From positions 1 through 24,358 of the forward strand of contig CALMEC010000255.1 in assembly GCA_937862675.1 (NCBI GenBank): DNA of 24,358 bases, written 5' to 3'. Positions 1-8,700 of this stretch are shown piece by piece. How positions within the stretch are numbered: position 1 is the first letter of the stretch; the number at the start of each line of letters is the position of its first letter. The translations under genes and the position numbers were made by a program. The notes beneath the pieces are model-generated. The model was given only the letters and a program-made list of their open reading frames with translations. It was not told the DNA's origin and ran no database searches. The DNA is from an uncultured Actinomycetes bacterium. GTDB taxonomy: Bacteria; Actinomycetota; Thermoleophilia; Miltoncostaeales; Miltoncostaeaceae.

Positions 1-594
1 CGGGACGTCGGTCGCGGACACGAACCCGCCGTACGCGTTGCCGCCGACGGCGATCTTGCCCGTCACCCCCTTGACGTCGCTCTCCTCCGAGACGACGTTC
101 TTGAGGGCGTCGTCGAGCTTGAGCTCACCGAGCACCTTCCGTGTGTAGTCGCCGACCGGGACACCGGCGGCGGCGACGACGAGACGCGTCCCGGGACGTG
201 TGACGTCGGAGACGGTGGTGATCTTCCCCGGGTTCGCCTTCGGGACGATGAGGACGAGCCGGTTGGACGCGAAGGTGACGGGCTTGTCGACCAGCCCCTC
301 CTCGTAGAGCTTCGTCGTGTACTTGGCACTCGCCGATGCGAAGACGTCGGCGGGTGCACCCTGCTCGATCTGCGTCGCGAGTTTGTCCGATCCGCCGAAA
401 CTGTAGGTGGCACCGGAATCGATCGCGGGGAACGCCTCCTGGAGTGACGCGGCGGCGTATACCGTGGTGCTGTTCGAACTGCCGCATCCGCTGAGGACGC
501 CTGCCGGAATTATGACCGCGAGGGCGAGGGCGATGACATTACGACGCCGACGTGTCCATGCGGTGATCTTGTGAAGTCTGCCTATGCGTTGCAT
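1..594 (-). CDS. modA: Molybdate ABC transporter substrate-binding lipoprotein ModA (3' end cut by window edge)
   Basis: Extracytoplasmic molybdate-binding protein that delivers molybdate to the ModBC transporter. Reading the minus strand from ATG at 594 gives 198 codons, open to the window edge; the family is usually about 250 residues, so the C-terminus is missing. Residues 1-18 are basic, 19-36 hydrophobic, and LSGC (34-37) is a lipobox with Cys37 as the lipidated residue. VYAAASLQEAFPAI (45-58) is the typical ModA N-terminal strand; its Ser50 is the expected oxyanion ligand. FGGSDKLATQIEQGAPADVF continues the family pattern. It diverges from the HTH-TOBE gene and modBC on the plus strand, so the transporter is split across two transcripts sharing one control region. 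No Shine-Dalgarno precedes the ATG, but a TACAAT box ends 7 bases before it, which fits a leaderless message. Family assignment is firm. Confidence 0.93.
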   Translation of the reverse strand, partial: MQRIGRLHKITAWTRRRRNVIALALAVIIPAGVLSGCGSSNSTTVYAAASLQEAFPAIDSGATYSFGGSDKLATQIEQGAPADVFASASAKYTTKLYEEGLVDKPVTFASNRLVLIVPKANPGKITTVSDVTRPGTRLVVAAAGVPVGDYTRKVLGELKLDDALKNVVSEESDVKGVTGKIAVGGNAYGGFVSATDVP

Positions 595-622
595 AATCAG
601 AATTGTATACATCGACGGAGGT
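592..622. promoter_or_regulatory. Divergent promoter region of modA and the HTH-TOBE gene
   Basis: This AT-rich island lies between divergent starts. On the minus strand TACAAT (607-602) ends 7 bases before the modA ATG. On the plus strand CATAAT (592-597) or TATACA (606-611) could serve the regulator gene, whose Shine-Dalgarno GGAGGT is at 617-622. The palindrome GTATAC (605-610) and the element TACATCGA (608-615) lie between and across these boxes, so a protein bound here could affect both directions. Promoter assignment is from sequence inspection only; no good -35 box is evident. Confidence 0.45.
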
Positions 623-633
623 AGTGAATACCG

Positions 634-1020
634 ATGAATGACCCGGATGAACGTCCCCCCTATAGCGCGAGCGAGGCGGCACGCGCACTCGGGATCAGCC
701 TCGACACCCTCCGACGCTGGGACCGCGCCGGACGTCTGGTCACCCTCCGCGACTCGGCGAACCGCAGACTTGTTCCGGCGTCCGAGGTCGACCGGCTCCG
801 CGCGGCGTCCGACGAGAGCCTGAGCGCCCGCAACCGCCTGCGTGGCACGGTGCGCTCGGTGACGATCGACGGTCTCCTCGCGCAGGTCGAGATCCAGGTG
901 ACCGAACCCGCGCGTGTCGTGGCGATCATCACCCGCGAGGCGGCCGAGGCTCTGGACCTGCAGCCGGGGTCACCGGCGACCGGCGTGGTGAAGGCCACAT
1001 CGGTCATGGTCGAGAGGTGA
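634..1020 (+). CDS. HTH-TOBE protein, probable molybdate-responsive transcriptional regulator
   Basis: A 128-residue two-domain protein. Residues 10-56 form a MerR/excisionase-type helix-turn-helix (SASEAARALGISLDTLRRWD, then a GRL and a NRR wing). Residues 66-128 form one TOBE/Mop domain (RNRLRGTVRSVTIDG to the end), the fold that binds molybdate in ModE, ModC and molbindins. It is the first gene of a unit with modB and modC, and its stop overlaps the modB start by 4 bases. GGAGGT lies 11 bases upstream of the ATG, a slightly long spacing. A role as a molybdate-sensing repressor or activator of the divergent mod promoters is inferred from the domains and position. It is not a ModE orthologue: ModE has a different winged helix and two Mop domains. 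It could also act mainly as a molybdate store. Confidence 0.82.
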   Translation: MNDPDERPPYSASEAARALGISLDTLRRWDRAGRLVTLRDSANRRLVPASEVDRLRAASDESLSARNRLRGTVRSVTIDGLLAQVEIQVTEPARVVAIITREAAEALDLQPGSPATGVVKATSVMVER

Positions 1021-1868
1021 CGCACACGGGCGGTGGCCGGGCCGGTCGCGCGCTCTTCGGGATCGTCTTCGGCGGGGCCGCGGTCGTGGTGCTCGTCTTC
1101 CTCCTCCTGCCGGTCGTCGCGATCTTCACGCATGTCTCTCCGGCCGACCTCGTCGGACAGCTCGGCCGCCCCGAGGCGCGCGACGCCATCATCGTCACCG
1201 TGCGCACGACGCTCATCGCCCAGGTGCTCATCCTCGTCATCGGCACCCCGGCGGCGTACCTCATCGCGACGCGCTCCGTGCGTTCACGCGCCGTCACCGT
1301 GACCCTCATCGAACTGCCCCTGGTCATGCCGCCGGCGGTCGCCGGCATCGGTCTCCTGGCCGCCTTCGGCGATCTGGGCCTCCTCGGCGGCGCCTTCAGT
1401 GCACTCGGCATCTCCATCGCCTTCACCGAGGTCGCCGTCGTCATGGCCGTCGCGTACGTGGCGAGCCCCTTCTACCTGCGACAGGCCGTTGCGGCATTCG
1501 AGGCCGTCGACGCCGGGCTCGTGGACGCCGCCCGCACGCTCGGAGCCGGCCCGCTCCGCGTCTTCGGCCGGATCGTGCTGCCGCTCGCCCTGCGCGGACT
1601 CGCCGCCGGAGCGGCCCTGTCGTTCGCCCGCGGCATCGGCGAGTTCGGTGCCACGATCATGTTCGCAGGGAGCATGCAAGGCGTCACCCAGACCCTCTCC
1701 CTCGCCATCTACCGTCAGTTCGATGTGAACTTCGACCTGGCACTCGCCCTCGGGGGGCTCCTCATCATCGTGAGCGCCCTCGTCCTCCTCACCACGAAGA
1801 TCCTTCCCCTATGGACCCGCTCCAAGTCGACATCCGACTCCCGCGACGCGATTTCGTCGTCGATCTGA
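1017..1868 (+). CDS. modB: Molybdate ABC transporter permease ModB
   Basis: Inner-membrane channel subunit of the molybdate importer, 283 residues. The GTG start overlaps the preceding stop (GTGA). Several hydrophobic segments are visible, the first at about residues 11-37 and the last at about 240-265. The cytoplasmic EAA-type coupling loop is clear (DAARTLGAGPLRVFGRIVLP), followed by the ModB/CysT-type signature GEFGATIMFAG. The 3' end overlaps modC by 58 bases in another frame, so the last residues (a Ser-rich polar tail) are encoded by DNA that also encodes the ModC N-terminus. The ModB assignment rather than sulfate CysT/W rests on the modA and modC neighbours and the FGATIMFAG motif. 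Confidence 0.93.
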   Translation: MTHTGGGRAGRALFGIVFGGAAVVVLVFLLLPVVAIFTHVSPADLVGQLGRPEARDAIIVTVRTTLIAQVLILVIGTPAAYLIATRSVRSRAVTVTLIELPLVMPPAVAGIGLLAAFGDLGLLGGAFSALGISIAFTEVAVVMAVAYVASPFYLRQAVAAFEAVDAGLVDAARTLGAGPLRVFGRIVLPLALRGLAAGAALSFARGIGEFGATIMFAGSMQGVTQTLSLAIYRQFDVNFDLALALGGLLIIVSALVLLTTKILPLWTRSKSTSDSRDAISSSI

Positions 1869-2878
1869 CGATCTCCCTCGGCCGGGAGACGCTCGCCCTC
1901 GTCGGACCGTCCGGGTCGGGGAAGACGAGCGTGCTGCGGACGATCGCCGGGCTGGAGCGTCCGGCGACGGCGCACGTGATCCTGAACGGACGCCCGCTCA
2001 CGGACACCGACCACCGTGTCGACGTCCCGGTGGAGAGCCGCCGGATCGGGTATGTCTTCCAGGACTACGCCCTCTTCCCGCACCTCGACGTCCGGCACAA
2101 CATCGCCTTCGGCGCCCGGGGGGCCGTCGACGACCTGATGGACCGTTTCCGGATCGCGCATCTGTCCGCGGCCCGTCCGTCGCGGCTCTCCGGCGGGGAG
2201 CGCCAGCGGGTGGCGCTCGCACGGGCACTGGCGTGCGACCCGGAGCTCCTGCTCCTCGACGAACCGCTCTCCGCCCTCGACGCGCAGACCCGGCCGATCG
2301 TCGCGTCGGAACTCGCGGAGCTCGTGCGCGGGCTGGACATCCCGGTCATCATGGTGACCCACGACTTCCTGGAGGCCGCGCTGCTCGCCGACCGGGTCGG
2401 CGTGATGGACCGGGGCGAGCTCAAGCAGATCGGCACGGCGCACGAGCTTCTCACCCACCCCGCCGACGGCTTCATCGCCAGCTTCACGGGGGCGAACGTC
2501 CTCCCGGGAACGGCCTCGCCCGACACCGGGACGGACCTCACGCTCGTGGTGCTCGAGGACGGCACGCGCATCCACTCGACCGATCGCGCGAGCGGACCGG
2601 TGGACGTGATCGTCTACCCGTGGGAGATCGCGCTCGACTCCGCGCCACCGGGGGGATCGATGCTGAACAGCGTGACCGGCACGGTCATGTCCGTCGTGTC
2701 GGTCGCCAACCGCGTGCGGGTGCAGGTCGGCCCGCTCATCGCCGAGATCACCGCGGCGTCGGCGGAGGCGATGGACATCCGGGTCGGCCGGACGATGACC
2801 GCGTCGTTCAAGGCGGCGGGCACCCGTGTGAACGCGCGCACGCCCGGCGGGCGGGCCGTCACCGGCCCGCCCGTCTGA
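1811..2878 (+). CDS. modC: Molybdate ABC transporter ATPase ModC
   Basis: ATP-binding subunit that powers ModB, 355 residues, the usual ModC length. Walker A GPSGSGKTS is at 32-40, the Q-loop is in VFQDYALFPHLDVRHN, the ABC signature LSGGERQRVALARAL begins at 126, Walker B LLLLDEP has Asp150 and Glu151, and the switch His is in MVTHD. The C-terminal third (from about 285, LNSVTGTVMSVVSVANRVRV) is a TOBE/Mop domain, which in this family binds oxyanion and can inhibit transport when molybdate is plentiful. The ATG at 1811 is favoured over later starts because the N-terminal strand (MDPLQVDIRLPRRDFVVDL) aligns with normal ModC proteins; this forces the 58-base overlap with modB. It ends 12 bases before the convergent narI stop. 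Confidence 0.95.
   Translation: MDPLQVDIRLPRRDFVVDLTISLGRETLALVGPSGSGKTSVLRTIAGLERPATAHVILNGRPLTDTDHRVDVPVESRRIGYVFQDYALFPHLDVRHNIAFGARGAVDDLMDRFRIAHLSAARPSRLSGGERQRVALARALACDPELLLLDEPLSALDAQTRPIVASELAELVRGLDIPVIMVTHDFLEAALLADRVGVMDRGELKQIGTAHELLTHPADGFIASFTGANVLPGTASPDTGTDLTLVVLEDGTRIHSTDRASGPVDVIVYPWEIALDSAPPGGSMLNSVTGTVMSVVSVANRVRVQVGPLIAEITAASAEAMDIRVGRTMTASFKAAGTRVNARTPGGRAVTGPPV
2848..2873. terminator. Perfect GC-rich hairpin at the modC/narI convergent junction
   Basis: An 11-base-pair perfect inverted repeat (2848-2858 with 2863-2873) with a TCAC tetraloop. It lies inside the last codons of modC and about 18 bases beyond the narI stop on the other strand. There is no U-tract on either side, so it is at best a U-less bidirectional terminator or an mRNA 3'-end protector. 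The repeat also encodes Gly/Arg/Pro-rich ModC C-terminal residues, so part of its symmetry could be chance in GC-rich coding DNA. Confidence 0.4.
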
Positions 2879-2890
2879 CGCGATCCGGCC

Positions 2891-3601
2891 TCAGCGACTG
2901 CGCGCCCCGTCGCGCACCGTGCCGCGGCGCGCGCGGACGACCTGCGGCCGGCGGATGAGGTAGCGCCACGGCACGCTCCAAACGTGCACGAGGCGGGTGA
3001 AGGGCCACAGGGCGTACAGCGCGAACGTCGAGAGGACGTGCACCTGGTAGAGGACCGGGGCTCCGGAGATGTGCGACGGCCTCGGGTCGAACACCATGAG
3101 ACCCCGCATGTACGGTGCGATGGTCTCCCGGTAGTTGTATCCGTCGGTCAGCACCTGGTAGCCGGCCGTGGCGATCTGCCCGGTGACGATGGCCACCGTG
3201 ATGACGGCGTACATGACGAGATCCGCGGTGCTCGTCGTCGCCGCGACACGCGGGACGGAGAGGCGGCGCACGACGAGGATCACCAGCCCCGCGATGCAGA
3301 GGAACCCGGCGAAGGAGCCGACACCGACCGCCTGCACGTGGTACATGTGCTCGGACATGCCGAACCGCTCGGTCAGGCTCTCGGGGAAGATCATGCCGAC
3401 GATGTGGCCGACGATGGCGAGCAGGGCGCCCACGTGGAAGAGGTTCGAGCCGATCGTGAGCCAGCGCGACTCGAGGAGCTGCGTCGACCGGGTCGTCCAT
3501 CCGAACTGATCCGTCCGCCAGCGCCAGACGTGGCCCACGACGAAGACGGCGAGCGTCGCGTACGGCACGATGACCCAGAGGATGACGTCGGAGCGGCTCA
3601 T
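2891..3601 (-). CDS. narI: Respiratory nitrate reductase gamma subunit NarI (diheme cytochrome b)
   Basis: Membrane anchor that oxidises quinol and passes electrons through two b hemes to NarH. It has 236 residues and about five membrane spans. The four heme-ligand histidines are in the expected places: His56 and His66 in the second span (FHVGALLAIVGH) and His188 and His206 near the C-terminus (YQVHVLSTFALYALWPFTRLVH), almost the same numbering as the E. coli protein. It is the last gene of the operon; its ATG overlaps the narJ stop by 4 bases. The C-terminal tail is short and basic. The quinol type (menaquinol likely) cannot be read from this sequence. Confidence 0.96.
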   Translation of the reverse strand: MSRSDVILWVIVPYATLAVFVVGHVWRWRTDQFGWTTRSTQLLESRWLTIGSNLFHVGALLAIVGHIVGMIFPESLTERFGMSEHMYHVQAVGVGSFAGFLCIAGLVILVVRRLSVPRVAATTSTADLVMYAVITVAIVTGQIATAGYQVLTDGYNYRETIAPYMRGLMVFDPRPSHISGAPVLYQVHVLSTFALYALWPFTRLVHVWSVPWRYLIRRPQVVRARRGTVRDGARSR

Positions 3602-4209
3602 CGTCCCACCTCCATCGCGGGCATGACCTCGGGCGGCGCGAACGGCTCGAGCCCCACCATCTCACCGGGCGGCCCCTCCGCCGCGAGACGCTCGGCCGTC
3701 GTCCGGTCGGCACGGGAGAGACGCGGCATCGTGGCCGCGACGGCGTCCATCACGAAGCGGTACGGACTCTTCATGTCATGCAGACGCGCACGGATGATCT
3801 CGATCGCCGGGCGGAGGTCCGCCAGCGCCGTGCGTCCCGCCTCGGGCGCGAGGGCCCGGAGCTCGAGGAGCACCGCGAGGTGGTCCGGCAGCTCGTCGCT
3901 CTCGTAGTCCAGGCCGGCCTCGCGCATGAGCGCCTTCAGCGCGATGAGCCGCTGGCCCCGCTCGCGCCGGTCGCCGTGCGTGTGGGCCGTCAGGTGGAGG
4001 CTGGCCCGCCGGTCGAAGTCGAACGCGTCCACGTACGCCTGCTGGCGTGCCATGGAGTCCCACCCGGCCACGGTCGCGTAGTAGGCGTCCACCTCCCCGC
4101 GGACCTCTCTCGGGGCCCCCCGCACCGCCTCCGTGATCGCCGCGTCGACCTCCTCGAGGGGGTCCTCGGGGAAGGAGAGCAGGCGTGACAGGGCCAGGTC
4201 GACGCTCAT
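3598..4209 (-). CDS. narJ: Nitrate reductase assembly chaperone NarJ
   Basis: Cytoplasmic chaperone of the TorD/NarJ superfamily that binds NarG and holds the complex ready for cofactor insertion and membrane attachment. The ATG at 4209 overlaps the narH stop (ATGA) and gives 203 residues, starting MSVDLALSRLLSFPEDPLEE. It is helical and acidic, with the family pattern of an early YYATVAGWDSMARQQAYVDA region and the conserved LPDHLAVLLELRALAP segment. The same frame stays open far upstream through narH, but that extension has no family resemblance and is rejected. It is somewhat shorter than enterobacterial NarJ (about 235). Its position between narH and narI is the canonical order. Confidence 0.94.
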   Translation of the reverse strand: MSVDLALSRLLSFPEDPLEEVDAAITEAVRGAPREVRGEVDAYYATVAGWDSMARQQAYVDAFDFDRRASLHLTAHTHGDRRERGQRLIALKALMREAGLDYESDELPDHLAVLLELRALAPEAGRTALADLRPAIEIIRARLHDMKSPYRFVMDAVAATMPRLSRADRTTAERLAAEGPPGEMVGLEPFAPPEVMPAMEVGR

Positions 4210-5735
4210 GGGGTGTCCTTCCGCTGGATCTGGAGAAGTCGCCGGGGCGGGTCGTACATCTCCGGCGCGACCGGTGTCTGCGGCATGCACGGTCCCGGTC
4301 CGCCGGCCGAGTCGAGCCCGCAGGAGCCCTGGAGCGAGAGGACCGAGGCGGCCTCCTCGACGTGCCCCTTCGGGATGACGAAGCGTTCGTCGTAGCGGGC
4401 GAGCGCCAGGAGCCGGAAGAGGGCCTCCAGCGTGCGGGTGGCCTCCGGATCGCTCGCCTCGTCCTCCTGCCCGAGGTTCTTCCGCCGCATGTGGCGGCGC
4501 ATCGCCGCGAGGGTCGTGAGGACCCGGCGGACCGGCTCGGGATCGCCGGCCGAGAGCATCTCGGCCAGGTAGGCGATCGGGATGCGCATCTCGTCGATGA
4601 GGTGGAAGACGTCGTCCGGGTCGGCCTCGGCCCCCCGTCCCTCGATGACGCCCATGACCGGCGAGAGCGGCGGCACGTACCAGACCATGGGAAGGGTCCG
4701 GTACTCCGGGTGCAGGGGCAGCGCCACCCGGTGGCGCACGGCGAGCTCGTACACCGGTGAGCGCCGTGCCGCGTCGATCCAGTCCTGCGGGACGCCGTCG
4801 GCGAGGGCCTGCGCCGCGACCTCGGGGTCGTTCGGGTCGAGGAACAGGCCGAGCTGCGACTCGTAGAGGTCCTTCGGGTCCGGGACGCTCGCGGCCTCCT
4901 CGATGCGGTCGGCGTCGTAGAGCACGATGCCGATGTAGCGGATCTTCCCCACACACGTCTCGGAACAGATGGTGGGCATCCCCGCCTCCATGCGCGGGTA
5001 ACACATGGTGCACTTCTCGGCCTTACCGGTCCGCCAGTTGAAGTAGACCTTCTTGTAGGGGCATCCGGAGACGCACATCCGCCATCCGCGGCACTTGTCC
5101 TGGTCGACCAGGACGATGCCGTCCTCCTCGCGCTTGTACATCGCGCCGGACGGACACGACGCCACGCAGGAGGGGTTCATGCAGTGCTCGCAGAGCCGCG
5201 GCAGGTACATCATGAACGCCTGCTCGTAGTCGAGCGTGACCTGCTCCTCGATGCCGCGCAGGTTGGGGTCGCGGCGCGCGGCGTCCGGGCCGCCGGCGAG
5301 GTCGTCCTCCCAGTTCGGGCCCCACTCGAGCGCGAGGGGACGTCCGGTGATCTGCGACTCCGGCCGTGCGACCGGCTGGTGCTTGGAGTCGCCCGCCCGG
5401 GTGAGCGTCTCGTAGTCGTAGGTCCACGGCTCGTAGTAGTCGTCGAGCTTCGGGAGGTCCGGGTTCGCGAAGATCCGGGTGATCTTCCGCAGCTTCCCGC
5501 CGGCCTTCAGCCGCAGCCGGCCGCGCTTGTCGAGCTCCCAGCCCCCGTTCCAGCGCTCCTGGTCCTCCCAGCGCTTCGGATAGCCGCCGCCCGGCTTCGT
5601 CTCGACGTCGTTGAACCACATGTACTCGGCACCCGCCCGGTTGGTCCAGACGGTCTTGCAGGTCACCGAGCAGGTATGGCACCCGATGCACTTGTCGAGG
5701 TTCATCACCATTCCGAATTGGGCCCGGATGCGCAT
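4206..5735 (-). CDS. narH: Respiratory nitrate reductase beta subunit NarH (iron-sulfur electron transfer)
   Basis: Carries electrons from NarI to NarG through four Fe-S clusters; cytoplasmic face of the membrane. 509 residues. The first cysteine group is Cys16, 19, 22, 26 (CIGCHTCSVTC). Further groups are CEHCMNPSCVASCPSG, CRGWRMCVSGCP and CTMC with a later CSETC. The Trp in CRGWRMC replaces a cysteine and is the known mark of the [3Fe-4S] cluster in NarH. The ATG at 5735 shares one base with the narG stop (TGATG), which fits translational coupling. An in-frame upstream extension into narG is open but carries no family sequence. All cluster ligands look intact. Confidence 0.97.
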   Translation of the reverse strand: MRIRAQFGMVMNLDKCIGCHTCSVTCKTVWTNRAGAEYMWFNDVETKPGGGYPKRWEDQERWNGGWELDKRGRLRLKAGGKLRKITRIFANPDLPKLDDYYEPWTYDYETLTRAGDSKHQPVARPESQITGRPLALEWGPNWEDDLAGGPDAARRDPNLRGIEEQVTLDYEQAFMMYLPRLCEHCMNPSCVASCPSGAMYKREEDGIVLVDQDKCRGWRMCVSGCPYKKVYFNWRTGKAEKCTMCYPRMEAGMPTICSETCVGKIRYIGIVLYDADRIEEAASVPDPKDLYESQLGLFLDPNDPEVAAQALADGVPQDWIDAARRSPVYELAVRHRVALPLHPEYRTLPMVWYVPPLSPVMGVIEGRGAEADPDDVFHLIDEMRIPIAYLAEMLSAGDPEPVRRVLTTLAAMRRHMRRKNLGQEDEASDPEATRTLEALFRLLALARYDERFVIPKGHVEEAASVLSLQGSCGLDSAGGPGPCMPQTPVAPEMYDPPRRLLQIQRKDTP

Positions 5736-8700
5736 CAGTACCTCACCTCGGTCGGTCGCTTGCGGATGACCGTGAGCTCGTCCCGCTGCGAGCCCGTCGG
5801 TCCGTAGTAGTTGAACCCGAACGACAGCTGCGCGTACCCGCCGACCAGGTGCGTCGGCTTGATCGAGATACGCGTGACGGCGTTGTCGGTCCCCCCGCGG
5901 GTGCCCGACACGTCCGACAGCGGCACGTTGAGATGGCGGTCCTGTGAGTGGTACATCAGCGCCACCCCCGACGGGATCCGGTGCGAGACGACGGCGCGGC
6001 ACGCGATCACGCCGTTCAGGTTGTAGATGTCGACCCAGTCGTTGTCGGCCACGTCGATCCGCTCGGCGTCCCCCGTCGAGATCCACACGACCGGCCCTCC
6101 GCGGAAGAGCGTCAGCATGTGCAGGTTGTCCTGGTACTCCGAGTGGATCGACCACTTGGAGTGCGGGGAGAGCCAGCGGACGACCACCTCCGCCCCGGCG
6201 TCCTCACCGAGCCCGATGTCGCCGAAGTAGCGGGGCGAGTTGATGGGCGGCCGGTAGACGGCGACGGCCTCCCCGATGTCGAGCATCCACTCGTGGTCCA
6301 CGTAGAACTGCTGGCGTCCGGTGAGCGTTCGCCACGGCACGAGACGGTCGACGTTCATCGTGAAGGGGCTGTAGCGGCGCTCGCGCGACTCGATGCCGGA
6401 CCACTCCGGCGAGGTCATGACCTTCCGCGGCTGGATGCGCGCGTCGCCGAAGGTGATGCGGTCGTCGGCCCGCTCGAGGGCGAGGTCGGCGAGCGGGACC
6501 CCGCTTCGCTTCTCCATCTCGCGGAACCCGGCCACCGAGATCCGCCCGTTGGTGGTGCCGGAGAGCGCGAAGATGGCCTCGGCCCAGTGGACGTCGCGGG
6601 AGAGGGCGGGACGGCCCGCGGCCGGCCCGGACTCCACCACACCGTTCCGCTCGGCGAGGTCCGCGACCTCGGTGGCCGTCGTGACGCTCCATCCCTTGAC
6701 GCCGACCCCGGCCGTCTCGACCAGCGGACCGAGCGCCGCCCACTTCGCGGCGACGGCCGTGTAGTCGCGCTCCACGACGACGAGCTTCGGCATCGTCCGG
6801 CCCGGGACCGGCCGGATGCCCGCGCCCTTCCAGTCGATGACCTCGCCGAGCGGCTGGGCGATCTCGTCCGGGGAGTCGTGCTGGAGCGGGGCGGCGATCA
6901 CGTCGCGGCGGACGCCCAGGTGCGTGACCGCAAGTTCGGAGAAGCGCTCGGCGACCGTGCGGAACGCGTCGAAGTCGGTGCGCGCCTCCCACGGCGGCGG
7001 CACGGCCTCGCCGAACGTGTGCACGAACGGGTGGAGGTCGGTGCTCGAGATGTCGTGCTTCTCGTACCACGTCGCGGCCGGCAGGACGATGTCGGAGTAC
7101 AGGCACGACCCGTTCATGCGGAAGTCGATCGTGGTGAACAGGTCGAGCTTCCCCTCCGGCGCCTCCTCGCGCCAGGTGACCTCGCGCGGACGGACGTCCT
7201 CCGGGGACTCCTCCGCGCGGACGGCGGCGTCCGGGACGCCCAGCAGGTGGCGGAGGAAGTACTCCTGCCCCTTCGACGAGGAGCCGATGATGTTCGCCCG
7301 CCACTGGGTGAGGACGCGCGGGAAGTTCGCCGGGTCGTCCGGGTCCTCCGCCGAGAAGCGCAGCCGGTCGTCCATGAGCTCGTTCACGACGTGCTCGGCG
7401 GGCTCGACGCCGGCGGCGGCCGCCTCGTCGCAGAGGTCCAGCGAGTTGCGGTTGAAGGTCGGGTACGACGGCATCCACCCGTTGCGCGCCGAGAGGGCGA
7501 TGCAGTCGGCGATCGTCCGCCCGCCCAAGCGCCCGCCGCCGCCGACCCATGACACCTCGTCAGTGGTGAAGCGCTCGTAGCGCCACTGGTCGGTCGCCAG
7601 GTACCAGTACGGCGTGGCCGCCTGCTGACGCGGCGGCCGGGACCAGTCGAGGGCGAACGCGGCGATCCCGAACCCGGCGATCGGCCGCACCTTCTCCTGG
7701 CCGACGTAGTGCGCCCAGCCGCCGCCGTTGACCCCCTGGCAGCCGCAGAGCATGAGCAGGTTCAGCATCGCCCGGTAGATGACGTCGGAGTGGTACCAGT
7801 GGTTGGTGCCCGCGCCCATGACGATCATCGAGCGGCCGTTCGTCCGCTCGGCGTTGTGGGCGAACTCGCGGGCGATGCGGATCACGGCCTCGGGCTCCAC
7901 GCCGGTGATCGCCGCCTGCCACGCCGGCGTGCCGGGGCTCCCGGCGTCGTCGTCGGAGGAGGGCCACTCGCCGGGCAGGCCGCCGCGCTCGACGCCGAGG
8001 TGCGCCGCCATGACGTCGAACACCGTCGTCACGAGGTGACCGCCGATGCGCATGGCCGGGACGCCGCGGATGATCGTCGCGCCGTATGCACCGGGGGTCG
8101 TGTCGAACCGCGGAAGAGTCACCTCGACATGAACCGTGTCCGGCCGGTCCAGCAGGCTGAGCGCCGGGGAGATGTCGCCGAGCTCCAGGTTCCAGTCGCC
8201 GGCGTTGTCCGCGCCCCAGCGGTCGGCCATCGACCCGGACGGGAACGCCGGCTCGCCGGTGCGCTCGTCGAGGACGACGGTGCGCCACTCCGGGTTGGGC
8301 CCGTCGTGGCCGAGGTCCGAGGCACGGAGGAAGCGTCCGGTGACGTGACCGCCGTCGCGCTCGTCCAGGGTGACGAGGAACGGCATGTCGGTCAGACGTC
8401 GCACGTAGTCGTCGAAGTACGGCGTCGTGCGGTCGACGTGGAACTCCTTGAGGATCACGTGCCCCATGGCGAGCGCGAGCGCCGCGTCGGTCCCCGGCTC
8501 GGCCGCGAGCCAGTCGTCGGCGAACTTGGTGTGGCCCGCGTAGTCCGGGGAGATCACGACGACCTTCTGGCCCTTGTAGCGCGCCTCGGTCATGAAGTGC
8601 GCGTCCGGCGTGCGCGTCTGGGGGATGTTGGACCCCCAGAGGATCGTGTAGGCGGCGTTCCACCAGTCGGCCGACTCGGGGACGTCGGTCTGGTCGCCCC

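Noticed and set aside
4210..5013. A longer NarJ starting near 5013
   Set aside because: The extension lies over narH in another frame, is low-complexity, and the ATGA overlap at 4206-4209 gives a normal NarJ N-terminus.
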